Of a stretch of DNA of 7,204 nucleotides, positions 1 through 4,892 are shown one piece after another (the first letter of the stretch is position 1; every line of letters begins with the position of its first letter). Position numbers and translations under genes: made by a program. Source of the DNA: an uncultured Gilliamella sp. (GTDB lineage: Bacteria; Pseudomonadota; Gammaproteobacteria; Enterobacterales; Enterobacteriaceae). The stretch spans positions 1 through 7,204 of the forward strand of contig CALYQY010000103.1 of the NCBI GenBank assembly GCA_945291235.1, in the 5' to 3' direction. The notes under the pieces are model-generated. The model was not told the DNA's origin, did no database searches, and saw nothing but the letters and a program-made list of their open reading frames with translations.

Positions 1-23
1 AAAAAAGCCCGCTTAGCGGGCTT
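1..23 (-). terminator. Intrinsic terminator behind the Q-like gene (tR'-like)
   Basis: Read on the minus strand, a 6-bp GC stem (GCCCGC/GCGGGC, 7-12 with 16-21) with a three-base loop is followed by six T residues ending at position 1. It lies 76 bp past the stop of the Q-like gene and only about 20 bp past the start site expected from the consensus promoter at 50-78. It would therefore stop that promoter's transcript after some 40 nt, as expected for the terminator of a Q-dependent late promoter. Confidence 0.85.
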
Positions 24-49
24 AAGTAACAATTCTTGATTTTGAGATA

Positions 50-78
50 ATTATATACTTATTGGCGTACGTTGTCAA
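50..78 (-). promoter_or_regulatory. Perfect sigma70 consensus promoter, pR'-like late promoter
   Basis: On the minus strand TTGACA (78-73) and TATAAT (55-50) are separated by exactly 17 bp, so both hexamers match the consensus in all positions. Initiation is expected near position 43, just before the terminator at 1-23. In lambdoid phages the late promoter pR' lies directly downstream of Q and its short transcript is terminated unless Q modifies RNA polymerase. The position here is the same. The link to Q is inferred from layout; the promoter itself is read directly. Confidence 0.8.
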
Positions 79-98
79 GATTAACTGTCCCACTTTTT

Positions 99-635
99 TT
101 AAAACACTAAATGTTGCAATAACTCCAGTTCAGTGCCGGTTAACATCGTTTGCATCGATAATGCACCAATAATGTAACTTTCACCACTACTTTTTATTTT
201 TCGGATATTGCCTTCACTACAGGCTAAATCCTTCGCTATTTCACGTAAATTTTTAGGTTTGATAATTAATGTCGACGATATTTGTGTTTTGCTTGGTTCA
301 ATATAAAGATGATCATCCACGATCATTTCGTCTCCATAATAAAATTTAATTAAGACTTTTGCTTCTTCTTTTATTTTCGTAATTTTACTGTTTTTCATCG
401 TCGAAATAATGCCATCTATTATTAACCCGTCTTTATCTAAACAGACCTGTTTATATTCCTTTTTTTGGGATTGATATAAACTAAATACTTTGCGTTGTTG
501 ATAGGCTTCTTTTCGAGCCCAATTACCCCAACGGGTTAATACTTGAGTGATATCATAATCAGCATTCAAACTCACTTTATTAAGCCATTGTGTCGGGTTT
601 TGATATTGTTCAACATTGATTTGTTTTGCTAGCAT
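99..635 (-). CDS. Phage antitermination protein Q-like (Q21-type family)
   Basis: This 178-aa protein resembles the Q antiterminators of phage-21 type (Phage_antitermQ family). Those proteins load onto RNA polymerase at the late promoter and let it pass the downstream terminator. Matching parts are the N-terminal VLTRWGNWAR (residues 32-41), a DGLIID segment (69-74), and a C-terminal helix-turn-helix-like stretch (129-159) with NLREIAKDLACSEGNIRK. Family members I recall are about 160 aa. The extra length here is mainly a loop at roughly 101-128. The ATG at 635 has a strong Shine-Dalgarno (GAGGTGA). The gene is divergent from the CI-like repressor and would be transcribed from 823-851 with a leader of about 180 nt. 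Behind it come a consensus promoter and a terminator, the expected Q target. The family call comes from memory of sequence patterns and is fairly firm. Confidence 0.75.
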   Translation of the reverse strand: MLAKQINVEQYQNPTQWLNKVSLNADYDITQVLTRWGNWARKEAYQQRKVFSLYQSQKKEYKQVCLDKDGLIIDGIISTMKNSKITKIKEEAKVLIKFYYGDEMIVDDHLYIEPSKTQISSTLIIKPKNLREIAKDLACSEGNIRKIKSSGESYIIGALSMQTMLTGTELELLQHLVF

Positions 636-700
636 TATTCACCTCAAGTAGTTTCATTTTATTAACGTTAAATTAATAACTAGTAAAAGAATTAATTATC

Positions 701-720
701 AACATGTTTTCATTCATGTT
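701..720. repeat. Small inverted repeat in the Q leader
   Basis: AACATG (701-706) and CATGTT (715-720) form perfect 6-bp arms around 8 bp. It sits in the roughly 180-nt untranslated leader between the leftward promoter and the Q-like gene. The leader (636-806) otherwise holds only tiny open frames (21 and 14 codons, the latter with a GAGAGA sequence upstream) that I would not call as genes. The repeat could be a small RNA hairpin or a binding site. Confidence 0.35.
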
Positions 721-806
721 TTATCTCTCTTTCAGTATTAAAGTTATTTTTTATATCTCTATTAGCACTGATCATGACAAAGATATTCTTGAAAAATTCC
801 TTTCAA

Positions 807-888
807 ATAACTATTATTATTAATAATAACAATAGTTATCATAAAAATCAATAACCAATGTTATTTGAATGATGATAACTTGAGTTAT
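807..888. promoter_or_regulatory. Operator array between CI-like repressor and Q
   Basis: Three 14-bp palindromes share the form ATAAC-N4-GTTAT: 826-839, 851-864 and 875-888. Their starts are 25 and 24 bp apart. A fourth, imperfect copy (ATAACTATTATTAT) lies at 807-820. Together with 826-839 it makes a 33-bp near-perfect palindrome (807-839, 15 of 16 arm positions). The sites cover the leftward promoter (823-851) and the repressor's own promoter (865-893). This is the arrangement expected of phage operator clusters such as lambda OR. Assignment to the adjacent repressor is inferred. Confidence 0.65.
823..851 (-). promoter_or_regulatory. Leftward (PR-like) promoter for the Q gene
   Basis: On the minus strand TTGATT (851-846), a 17-bp spacer, then TATTAT (828-823). 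Initiation is expected near 816. The palindrome at 826-839 overlaps the spacer and -10 box, and the one at 851-864 abuts the -35 box, so repressor bound there should block initiation. It is the only good promoter I see upstream of the Q-like gene on that strand. Confidence 0.55.
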
Positions 889-893
889 ACAAT
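865..893 (+). promoter_or_regulatory. Promoter of the CI-like repressor (PRM-like)
   Basis: TTGAAT (865-870), a 17-bp spacer and TACAAT (888-893). Initiation is expected near 900, about 23 nt before the ATG at 923. The operator palindrome 875-888 fills the spacer, which predicts autorepression. The back-to-back position with the leftward promoter allows one operator array to control both. Confidence 0.6.
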
Positions 894-922
894 AAAGTAC
901 TTCATTACAATGGGATAAAAAA

Positions 923-1618
923 ATGACGACATTTACAGAAAGATTAAATTCAGCATTGAAACAATCTGGTATGTCTCAACATCAATTAGCTGAAAAGGTT
1001 AAAATTAGTCAGCCCGCCATTCAAAAATTACTGTCAGGAAAATCCAATACATCAAGAAAAATTGTTGAAATAGCCAACGCGTTAAATGTTGATTTATTGT
1101 GGCTGACAAAAGGCATTGGCAAAGCGAAATTAACTAAAAATAGTGCCAATGCGACAATGTTAGGTGCTATCGATGAATGGGATAGTAAAACACCACTTGA
1201 TGAGGATGAAGTTGAAGTGCCATTTTACAAAGATGTTAGGCTTTCTGCAGGTAACGGATTTGCTGATGATATTGAAGATTATAACGGATACAAACTGCGA
1301 TTATCACGGTCAACAATGCGAAAATACGGAATTGATAAAGACTGTGCCGTATGTTTAACTGTTTATGGAGATAGTATGGAACCTGTTTTTAGAGACGGGT
1401 CAACTGTCGGTATCAATCAAGCAGACACCAATATTCGAGATGGAAAAATATACGCAATTAATCATGACGGGTTATTAAGAATAAAAATATTGGAAAGATT
1501 GCCTGGTAATCAAGTCAAAATCCGAAGTTACAATTCAGATTATGATGATGAAACTGTTTCTTTGGATGATATCACCATTCTAGGAAGAGTCTGGTGGCAA
1601 TCATCGATATTGGATTGA
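923..1618 (+). CDS. CI/LexA-like phage repressor (XRE HTH plus S24 peptidase)
   Basis: A 231-aa repressor with an N-terminal XRE helix-turn-helix (residues 6-62; core MSQHQLAEKVKISQPAIQK) and a C-terminal S24 autopeptidase domain (about 98-228). The probable cleavage bond is A109-G110 in RLSAGNGF. The nucleophile is S151 in GDSMEP and the general base K188 in LLRIKIL. The S-K distance of 37 equals that of LexA. Family knowledge: RecA filaments formed after DNA damage stimulate self-cleavage and relieve repression, switching on the element. The start ATG has a modest TGGGA ribosome binding site 7 nt upstream. The gene is divergent from the Q-like gene and flanked on both sides by ATAAC-N4-RTTAT palindromes that are probably its operators. 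All catalytic residues are present, so it looks functional. Confidence 0.9.
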   Translation: MTTFTERLNSALKQSGMSQHQLAEKVKISQPAIQKLLSGKSNTSRKIVEIANALNVDLLWLTKGIGKAKLTKNSANATMLGAIDEWDSKTPLDEDEVEVPFYKDVRLSAGNGFADDIEDYNGYKLRLSRSTMRKYGIDKDCAVCLTVYGDSMEPVFRDGSTVGINQADTNIRDGKIYAINHDGLLRIKILERLPGNQVKIRSYNSDYDDETVSLDDITILGRVWWQSSILD

Positions 1619-1634
1619 TCGACACATAACATTT

Positions 1635-1656
1635 ACCGCTTCGGCGGTTTATATTC
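1635..1656 (+). terminator. Weak hairpin terminator after the repressor
   Basis: ACCGC and GCGGT (1635-1639 with 1644-1648) close a UUCG tetraloop, a very stable RNA hairpin. It is followed by the mixed T-rich run TTTATATT. It lies 17 bp past the repressor stop codon. The stem is short and the T tract interrupted, so termination may be partial. Confidence 0.5.
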
Positions 1657-1705
1657 CTACCATTATGTCCCTAACATTTTAATTTTTATCGTAACTTAAT
1701 TTTTT

Positions 1706-1760
1706 ATAACTTTTATTATTGACTTGTTTGATAACTTATATTATCATTATGGTTATCAAA
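1706..1760 (+). promoter_or_regulatory. Rightward promoter with operator-like palindromes
   Basis: TTGACT (1719-1724), a 17-bp spacer and TATCAT (1742-1747) form a good sigma70 promoter with initiation near 1754. Two ATAAC-N4-ATTAT sites at 1706-1719 and 1731-1744 are 25 bp apart, the same period as the operators left of the repressor. In addition TTTGATAAC (1727-1735) and GTTATCAAA (1752-1760) are perfect 9-bp inverted arms flanking the -10 box. The sites could be repressor operators or, for the flanking arms, an antiterminator-binding element. Which one applies cannot be told from sequence alone. Confidence 0.55.
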
Positions 1761-1862
1761 ACTAATCAACTTACCATAAAGTTAGCAATACCACGAGTTA
1801 CTAATGGGGTAACGAGATTCAAGTAGCTAGCAGAGGCTTACGAACATACTGCGGTTTTGATG

Positions 1863-1906
1863 AGATATTCAATAAAAGTTTGTGTAAACCAATTTATTGA
1901 ATATCT
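1863..1906 (+). repeat. 14-bp perfect inverted repeat (long RNA hairpin)
   Basis: AGATATTCAATAAA (1863-1876) and TTTATTGAATATCT (1893-1906) are perfect 14-bp arms. Inside lies a second 4-bp stem, GTTT/AAAC (1878-1881 with 1886-1889), with a GTGT loop. In RNA this would be one long rod of about 44 nt, just before the terminator at 1943. Confidence 0.8.
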
Positions 1907-1942
1907 GACAACTGGAAAGACAGTAATATTCTACACCCTTTT

Positions 1943-1964
1943 GCCCCGAAATCGGGGCTTTTTT
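1943..1964 (+). terminator. Strong intrinsic terminator placed as an attenuator
   Basis: GCCCCGA (1943-1949) pairs with TCGGGGC (1952-1958), followed by six T. The T tract ends at 1964 and the ribosome binding site of the next gene (AGAGG) begins at 1965. The terminator therefore separates the leader RNA from the 44-aa gene with no room for another promoter, and the downstream genes depend on readthrough or antitermination. Confidence 0.9.
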
Positions 1965-1974
1965 AGAGGTTAAT

Positions 1975-2109
1975 ATGACGAATAGAGATTTTGTTAAGAT
2001 GAAAATAAAAGATCGTTTTCATCCTGATTATCAATTAACGAATAGCGAAATCAATTTTTCTTTTATTGGTATTTTTATTTTAATCTTGTTTGGATTATTG
2101 CTTTTTTAG
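1975..2109 (+). CDS. Small membrane peptide, 44 aa, function unknown
   Basis: This short reading frame encodes 44 residues. The first half is charged and polar (MTNRDFVKMKIKDRFHPDY). The end is a continuous hydrophobic segment (about residues 28-44, FSFIGIFILILFGLLLF) that fits a single membrane helix reaching the C-terminus. The ATG has an AGAGG ribosome binding site 5 nt upstream that directly abuts the T tract of the terminator at 1943-1964. The next gene starts 31 bp downstream, so the two are probably co-transcribed. I do not recognise a family. A holin-like, toxin-like or exclusion function would be possible for a phage-encoded peptide of this shape, but nothing in the sequence decides it. 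Confidence 0.55.
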   Translation: MTNRDFVKMKIKDRFHPDYQLTNSEINFSFIGIFILILFGLLLF

Positions 2110-2140
2110 TTGAAATAGATAAACAGCAACGAGGTACGTG

Positions 2141-2422
2141 ATGCATCAATTACACCGATTAGTTGAAAACGCATATGAAGCTGATTTTTGCAAAATGCTC
2201 GATAGAATTGAAAAACAAGATGCAAGAGATGAGTGGATCGATAAACGGGCTAGCGAACTTATAAAAAACTTTAGCAATGAGAATGACTGGCAACTTCTAG
2301 AATTAATTAAACTGAAACTTGATAATCACGCAGTTGATGCTGAGATTTATGATCAGTTCGTTTCGGATATTTGCTATTCTCAAGCAAGAGAAGAATCAAA
2401 AGCACAATTTAGTAACGTATAG
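2141..2422 (+). CDS. Hypothetical phage-region protein, 93 aa
   Basis: A 93-residue soluble protein, rich in charged residues and probably all-helical. No signal peptide, membrane segment or recognised motif is visible. Net charge is acidic (many D/E, for example KMLDRIEKQDARDEW near residues 19-33). I chose the ATG at 2141 because GAGG at 2131-2134 is then 6 nt upstream; a GTG at 2138 in frame would be too close. It follows the 44-aa membrane peptide by 31 bp and probably shares its transcript, behind the attenuator-like terminator. The stop lies 96 bp from the 3' end of tRNA-Ser, so this is the last gene of the phage-type region. Function unknown. Confidence 0.65.
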   Translation: MHQLHRLVENAYEADFCKMLDRIEKQDARDEWIDKRASELIKNFSNENDWQLLELIKLKLDNHAVDAEIYDQFVSDICYSQAREESKAQFSNV

Positions 2423-2518
2423 ATAATAAAAATTGATACTTTATAATCAATATCCTAAAAACTAAAATGTTGGATAACGCTGTTTTAAACGTAAAGTCCA
2501 GCAAAAATCGAGAAGAGA

Positions 2519-2606
2519 TGGCGGTGAGGAAGGGATTCGAACCCTTGATACGTTGCCGTATACACACTTTCCAGGCGTGCTCCTTCAACCACTCGGACAC
2601 CTCACC
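2519..2606 (-). tRNA. tRNA-Ser(GGA)
   Basis: On the minus strand the acceptor stem GGTGAGG (2606-2600) pairs with CCTCACC (2529-2523), followed by discriminator G and encoded CCA (2521-2519). The anticodon loop CTGGAAA gives anticodon GGA, reading serine UCC/UCU. A long variable arm (TATACGGCAACGTATC region) and the T arm GGGTTCGAATCCC complete a class II tRNA of 88 nt. Its 3' end points to the phage-type region at 1-2422, which makes it a plausible integration site for that element. No second copy of the 3' segment is seen within the window. Confidence 0.97.
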
Positions 2607-2607
2607 T

Positions 2608-2638
2608 AAATTATAAAGCCTGCTTTTTAAAAGCAGGC
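2608..2638 (-). terminator. Hairpin with T-rich tail between prc operon and tRNA-Ser
   Basis: A perfect 21-bp palindrome (2618-2638, 10-bp arms GCCTGCTTTT/AAAAGCAGGC around one base) is followed on the minus strand by TTTATAATTT (2617-2608). As a terminator it would end the proQ-prc transcript just before the tRNA. However, the only good tRNA promoter (2643-2671) lies upstream of it, so it may instead form the 5' leader of the tRNA precursor. The T tract is interrupted, which argues for partial termination. Confidence 0.5.
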
Positions 2639-2642
2639 GCAT

Positions 2643-2671
2643 ACTATAATCGTCACAAAACAATTTTTCAA
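2643..2671 (-). promoter_or_regulatory. Candidate promoter of tRNA-Ser
   Basis: On the minus strand TTGAAA (2671-2666), a 17-bp spacer and TATAGT (2648-2643) are followed by the GC-containing discriminator ATGCGCC. GC-rich discriminators are typical of stringently controlled stable-RNA promoters. Initiation near 2636 would put the palindrome 2618-2638 at the very 5' end of the precursor. Confidence 0.5.
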
Positions 2672-2677
2672 GTATTT

Positions 2678-2767
2678 TTAATTCATACAAACAATCACAC
2701 CAAATGCAGCAATTAAACTGAGTATGGCAACTGTACTAAATAATGCATATTTTAAATTTGAACACAT
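2678..2767 (-). CDS. 29-aa single-pass membrane peptide downstream of prc
   Basis: A 29-residue frame on the minus strand begins 25 bp after the prc stop codon. The ribosome binding site is strong: TGGAGAT at 2780-2774, six nt before the ATG at 2767. The product starts MCSNLKYALFST, and residues 8-27 are almost entirely hydrophobic (LFSTVAILSLIAAFGVIVCM), a clear single membrane helix with an N-terminal lysine. It is probably the last cistron of the proQ-prc transcript. The frame ends just before the tRNA promoter. I do not recognise the family. The good ribosome binding site, spacing and clean helix make it more than a chance frame, but conservation has not been tested. Confidence 0.55.
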   Translation of the reverse strand: MCSNLKYALFSTVAILSLIAAFGVIVCMN

Positions 2768-2792
2768 ATTTTTATCTCCAATTTTAATTATT

Positions 2793-4883
2793 CTATTGAT
2801 CAACCGAAATGTTTAATGGAATGACATCACTGTTTACTTGTTCTTTCGCAATTTTGGAATATTTAGGCGCAAAATCAAGCAGTATTTCAACAGCTTCATC
2901 TAAATAAGCATCGGGTCGTTTATAATCTTTTGGTAAGTCTTCTAATTTCGCAATTGGAGCCAAACCAGCACGACTCAAACGCTCATTCATGCGTTTCAAA
3001 TCTCGGTCATCATCGCTCTTTTGTTCATCTTCACGATATTGTTTATTTAAAGAAACAATATAACGACTATCCTTTTTATCATTGAACCGTTTAATATCAT
3101 CTTGAATGTAGATAAACTCAGGATTTTTGGCAATTCGAGCTAAATGGTTGGCTTTAAGTTCTGAAAATAAAGGTGCGATATTTGCAACTTTTGAATATTG
3201 CGCTGAAGGTATTTTATCCCATGGCAAAGCATTATCTAAATATCTTTCACCGGTTTCGTCAACATATTTTTCATTGATCATATCAATGTCAGGATCAACC
3301 CCTTTAAGTTGCGTACTCCCACCATTGATTCGATAAAATTTTTGAACAGTATATTGCACACCGCCTAATTCAGGCCAATCCGGATGTAATCTTGCATCTA
3401 CCGGATAAGCTATATTTCGTGAGGTTTGCACCGTTCCTTTACCATATGTCGTTTCTCCAACAATCAACGCTCGACCATAATCTTGCATTGCGGCAGAAAA
3501 AATTTCAGAGGCAGAAGCACTGTACCGATTTATCATCACCACGATTGGCCCTGAATATTTGATACTTTCATTTTTATCATCATAAACATTGATTTTTTGT
3601 AGATTGTCACGCACTTGAACCACAGGCCCTGTATCAATAAATAGCCCAGTTAATGCAATAACTTCTGCTAAAGAACCACCGCCATTATCGCGTAAGTCGA
3701 TAACAAGCCCTTGCAGATTATCTTGATTAGCTTGCGTTAATAGTGAATTGACTTTTTGAGTTAATCCTATATAAAAACTCGGAATTTCGATAACACCAAC
3801 CTTCCCTCGTTGATTGTCGATAATTTTTAGTTTAGCTTCCCTGTCTTCAAAATGAATTTTATCACGTGTTAGTTCAACAATTTTAGGTTTGCTACTATTG
3901 CCTGCCGGTAAAATTTCGAGTCGGACAACAGTTCCTTTTCGCCCACGAATTTTTTCAACAACATCATCGAGACGCCAGCCAATAACATCTTCAATGGCTG
4001 AATTACCTTGTCCGACACCAATAATTTTATCACCAATGGTTAGTTGTTTACTTTTTTCAGCCGGTCCACCCGTTACAAAAGACATAATCTCGGTGTAATC
4101 ATCTTTTTGACTTAAAGTGGCTCCAATACCTTCCATTGATAAATTCATCTCAGCATCGAAGTCTCGTTTCTTTCGTGGCGCCAAATAGCTGGTATGAGGA
4201 TCAATTTCGCGTGCAAATGCATTCATAAACACTTGGAACGCATCTTCAGTTTTGGATTGTAACAATGTTTTTAACACACGATTGTAACGTTTAGTTAAAA
4301 CTTCACGTATCTCTTTCTCATTTTTACCGGATAATGAAAGACTTAACTCATCATATTTGACTCGTTTATCCCAATAATTATCAAGCTCTTCTTCGGTGCT
4401 TGCCCATGAAATATCTTCTCTTTTAAAATCAATATTTTCATTAGTTGAAAAATCCATAGGGCGTTGTAAAACTTTTAAAGCATATTGAAATCGGTTATAT
4501 CTTTTTTGAATAGAAAGATTATAAATGTCATAGGCCATTTTCAAATCGCCATCTAACAGCTCTTGACCTAACGACGCTTGTTTATCTCTAAAACTATCAA
4601 TATCACGCTGAATAAAAAAAGATTTATTGCCATCTAATAGTTTAAAATAGCGGTCAAAGATTTTGGCTGAAAATGCCCCATCTAAATCAAAATTACGGTA
4701 ATGGGCTTGAGTAAAATAGTTAGTTACCCTATTTGCCACAATTTGATGAATTTGATCTTGTTTAAGCGTAGGTAATTGTTCTGTAACTGACGAATTAGTC
4801 TGAACTGCTTGGCAAACGATACTTGGACTAATAACACAAAGAACAAGTAACGATTTTCTTATACCTTTAAATAAATTACTCAT
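2793..4883 (-). CDS. prc: Tail-specific periplasmic protease Prc (Tsp)
   Basis: A carboxy-terminal processing protease (S41 family) that degrades periplasmic proteins with nonpolar C-termini and, in E. coli with NlpI, the peptidoglycan hydrolase MepS. Counting from the first in-frame ATG (4889): a signal peptide (basic residues near 8-12, hydrophobic core, cleavage probably after CQA at 28), an N-terminal helical region (about 40-240), a PDZ domain (about 245-330), the protease core (335-535), and a C-terminal domain with DLPKDYKRPD. The catalytic Ser459 (SASASEIF), Asp470 (AMQDYG) and Lys484 (TYGKGTVQ) match E. coli S452/D463/K477 in spacing. Length is near the E. coli protein (682 aa). AGAGA is 6 nt before the ATG at 4883 but touches the ATG at 4889, so I prefer 4883 (696 aa). 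It follows proQ within 3-9 bp, as one operon. Confidence 0.97.
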   Translation of the reverse strand: MSNLFKGIRKSLLVLCVISPSIVCQAVQTNSSVTEQLPTLKQDQIHQIVANRVTNYFTQAHYRNFDLDGAFSAKIFDRYFKLLDGNKSFFIQRDIDSFRDKQASLGQELLDGDLKMAYDIYNLSIQKRYNRFQYALKVLQRPMDFSTNENIDFKREDISWASTEEELDNYWDKRVKYDELSLSLSGKNEKEIREVLTKRYNRVLKTLLQSKTEDAFQVFMNAFAREIDPHTSYLAPRKKRDFDAEMNLSMEGIGATLSQKDDYTEIMSFVTGGPAEKSKQLTIGDKIIGVGQGNSAIEDVIGWRLDDVVEKIRGRKGTVVRLEILPAGNSSKPKIVELTRDKIHFEDREAKLKIIDNQRGKVGVIEIPSFYIGLTQKVNSLLTQANQDNLQGLVIDLRDNGGGSLAEVIALTGLFIDTGPVVQVRDNLQKINVYDDKNESIKYSGPIVVMINRYSASASEIFSAAMQDYGRALIVGETTYGKGTVQTSRNIAYPVDARLHPDWPELGGVQYTVQKFYRINGGSTQLKGVDPDIDMINEKYVDETGERYLDNALPWDKIPSAQYSKVANIAPLFSELKANHLARIAKNPEFIYIQDDIKRFNDKKDSRYIVSLNKQYREDEQKSDDDRDLKRMNERLSRAGLAPIAKLEDLPKDYKRPDAYLDEAVEILLDFAPKYSKIAKEQVNSDVIPLNISVDQ

Positions 4884-4892
4884 TGCCATTCT

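Larger units (their letters stand above)
1754..1964 (+). ncRNA. Structured leader RNA, possibly c4-type phage antisense RNA
   Basis: A segment of about 210 nt runs from the promoter at 1719-1747 to a strong terminator. It shows nested pairing: GTTAGC (1781-1786) with GCTAGC (1826-1831); an inner hairpin GTTAC/GTAAC (1797-1801 with 1809-1813, loop TAATGGG); and GCAG (1830-1833) with CTGC (1849-1852), the last sharing two bases with the outer stem. A 14-bp hairpin follows at 1863-1906. The pattern GAGTTAC...GGGGTAACGAG...TTACGAA...GCGGTTTTGATG resembles, from memory, c4 RNAs of P1/P7-type prophages. Those are processed from the leader of the operon they regulate and act by base pairing. A 37-codon frame (1860-1973) without a ribosome binding site runs through the hairpin and terminator. 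The structured RNA is well supported; the c4 identity is tentative. Confidence 0.5.

Noticed and set aside
701..720. nut/boxB-like antitermination site in the Q leader
   Set aside because: The hairpin loop contains GAAAA, but the stem is weak and AT-rich and no boxA-like sequence is present.
1164..1358. 64-codon frame on the plus strand
   Set aside because: It is a shifted frame within the CI-like repressor, whose reading frame is fully supported by domain residues.
2138..2140. GTG start for the 93-aa protein
   Set aside because: It is only 3 nt from the GAGG ribosome binding site; the ATG at 2141 has proper spacing.
2610..2615. Perfect TATAAT on the minus strand as tRNA -10 box
   Set aside because: It is only 3 bp from the mature tRNA 5' end, so initiation would fall inside the tRNA, and no -35 box fits.
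2409..2690. 93-codon open frame on the minus strand
   Set aside because: It covers the whole tRNA-Ser gene; part of its translation is simply the tRNA read as protein, and it has no supported start.
3127..3336. 69-codon frame on the plus strand
   Set aside because: It lies entirely inside prc on the opposite strand; prc is a full, well-matched gene.
3889..4098. 69-codon frame on the plus strand
   Set aside because: It is antisense to the PDZ region of prc, with no ribosome binding site or family resemblance.
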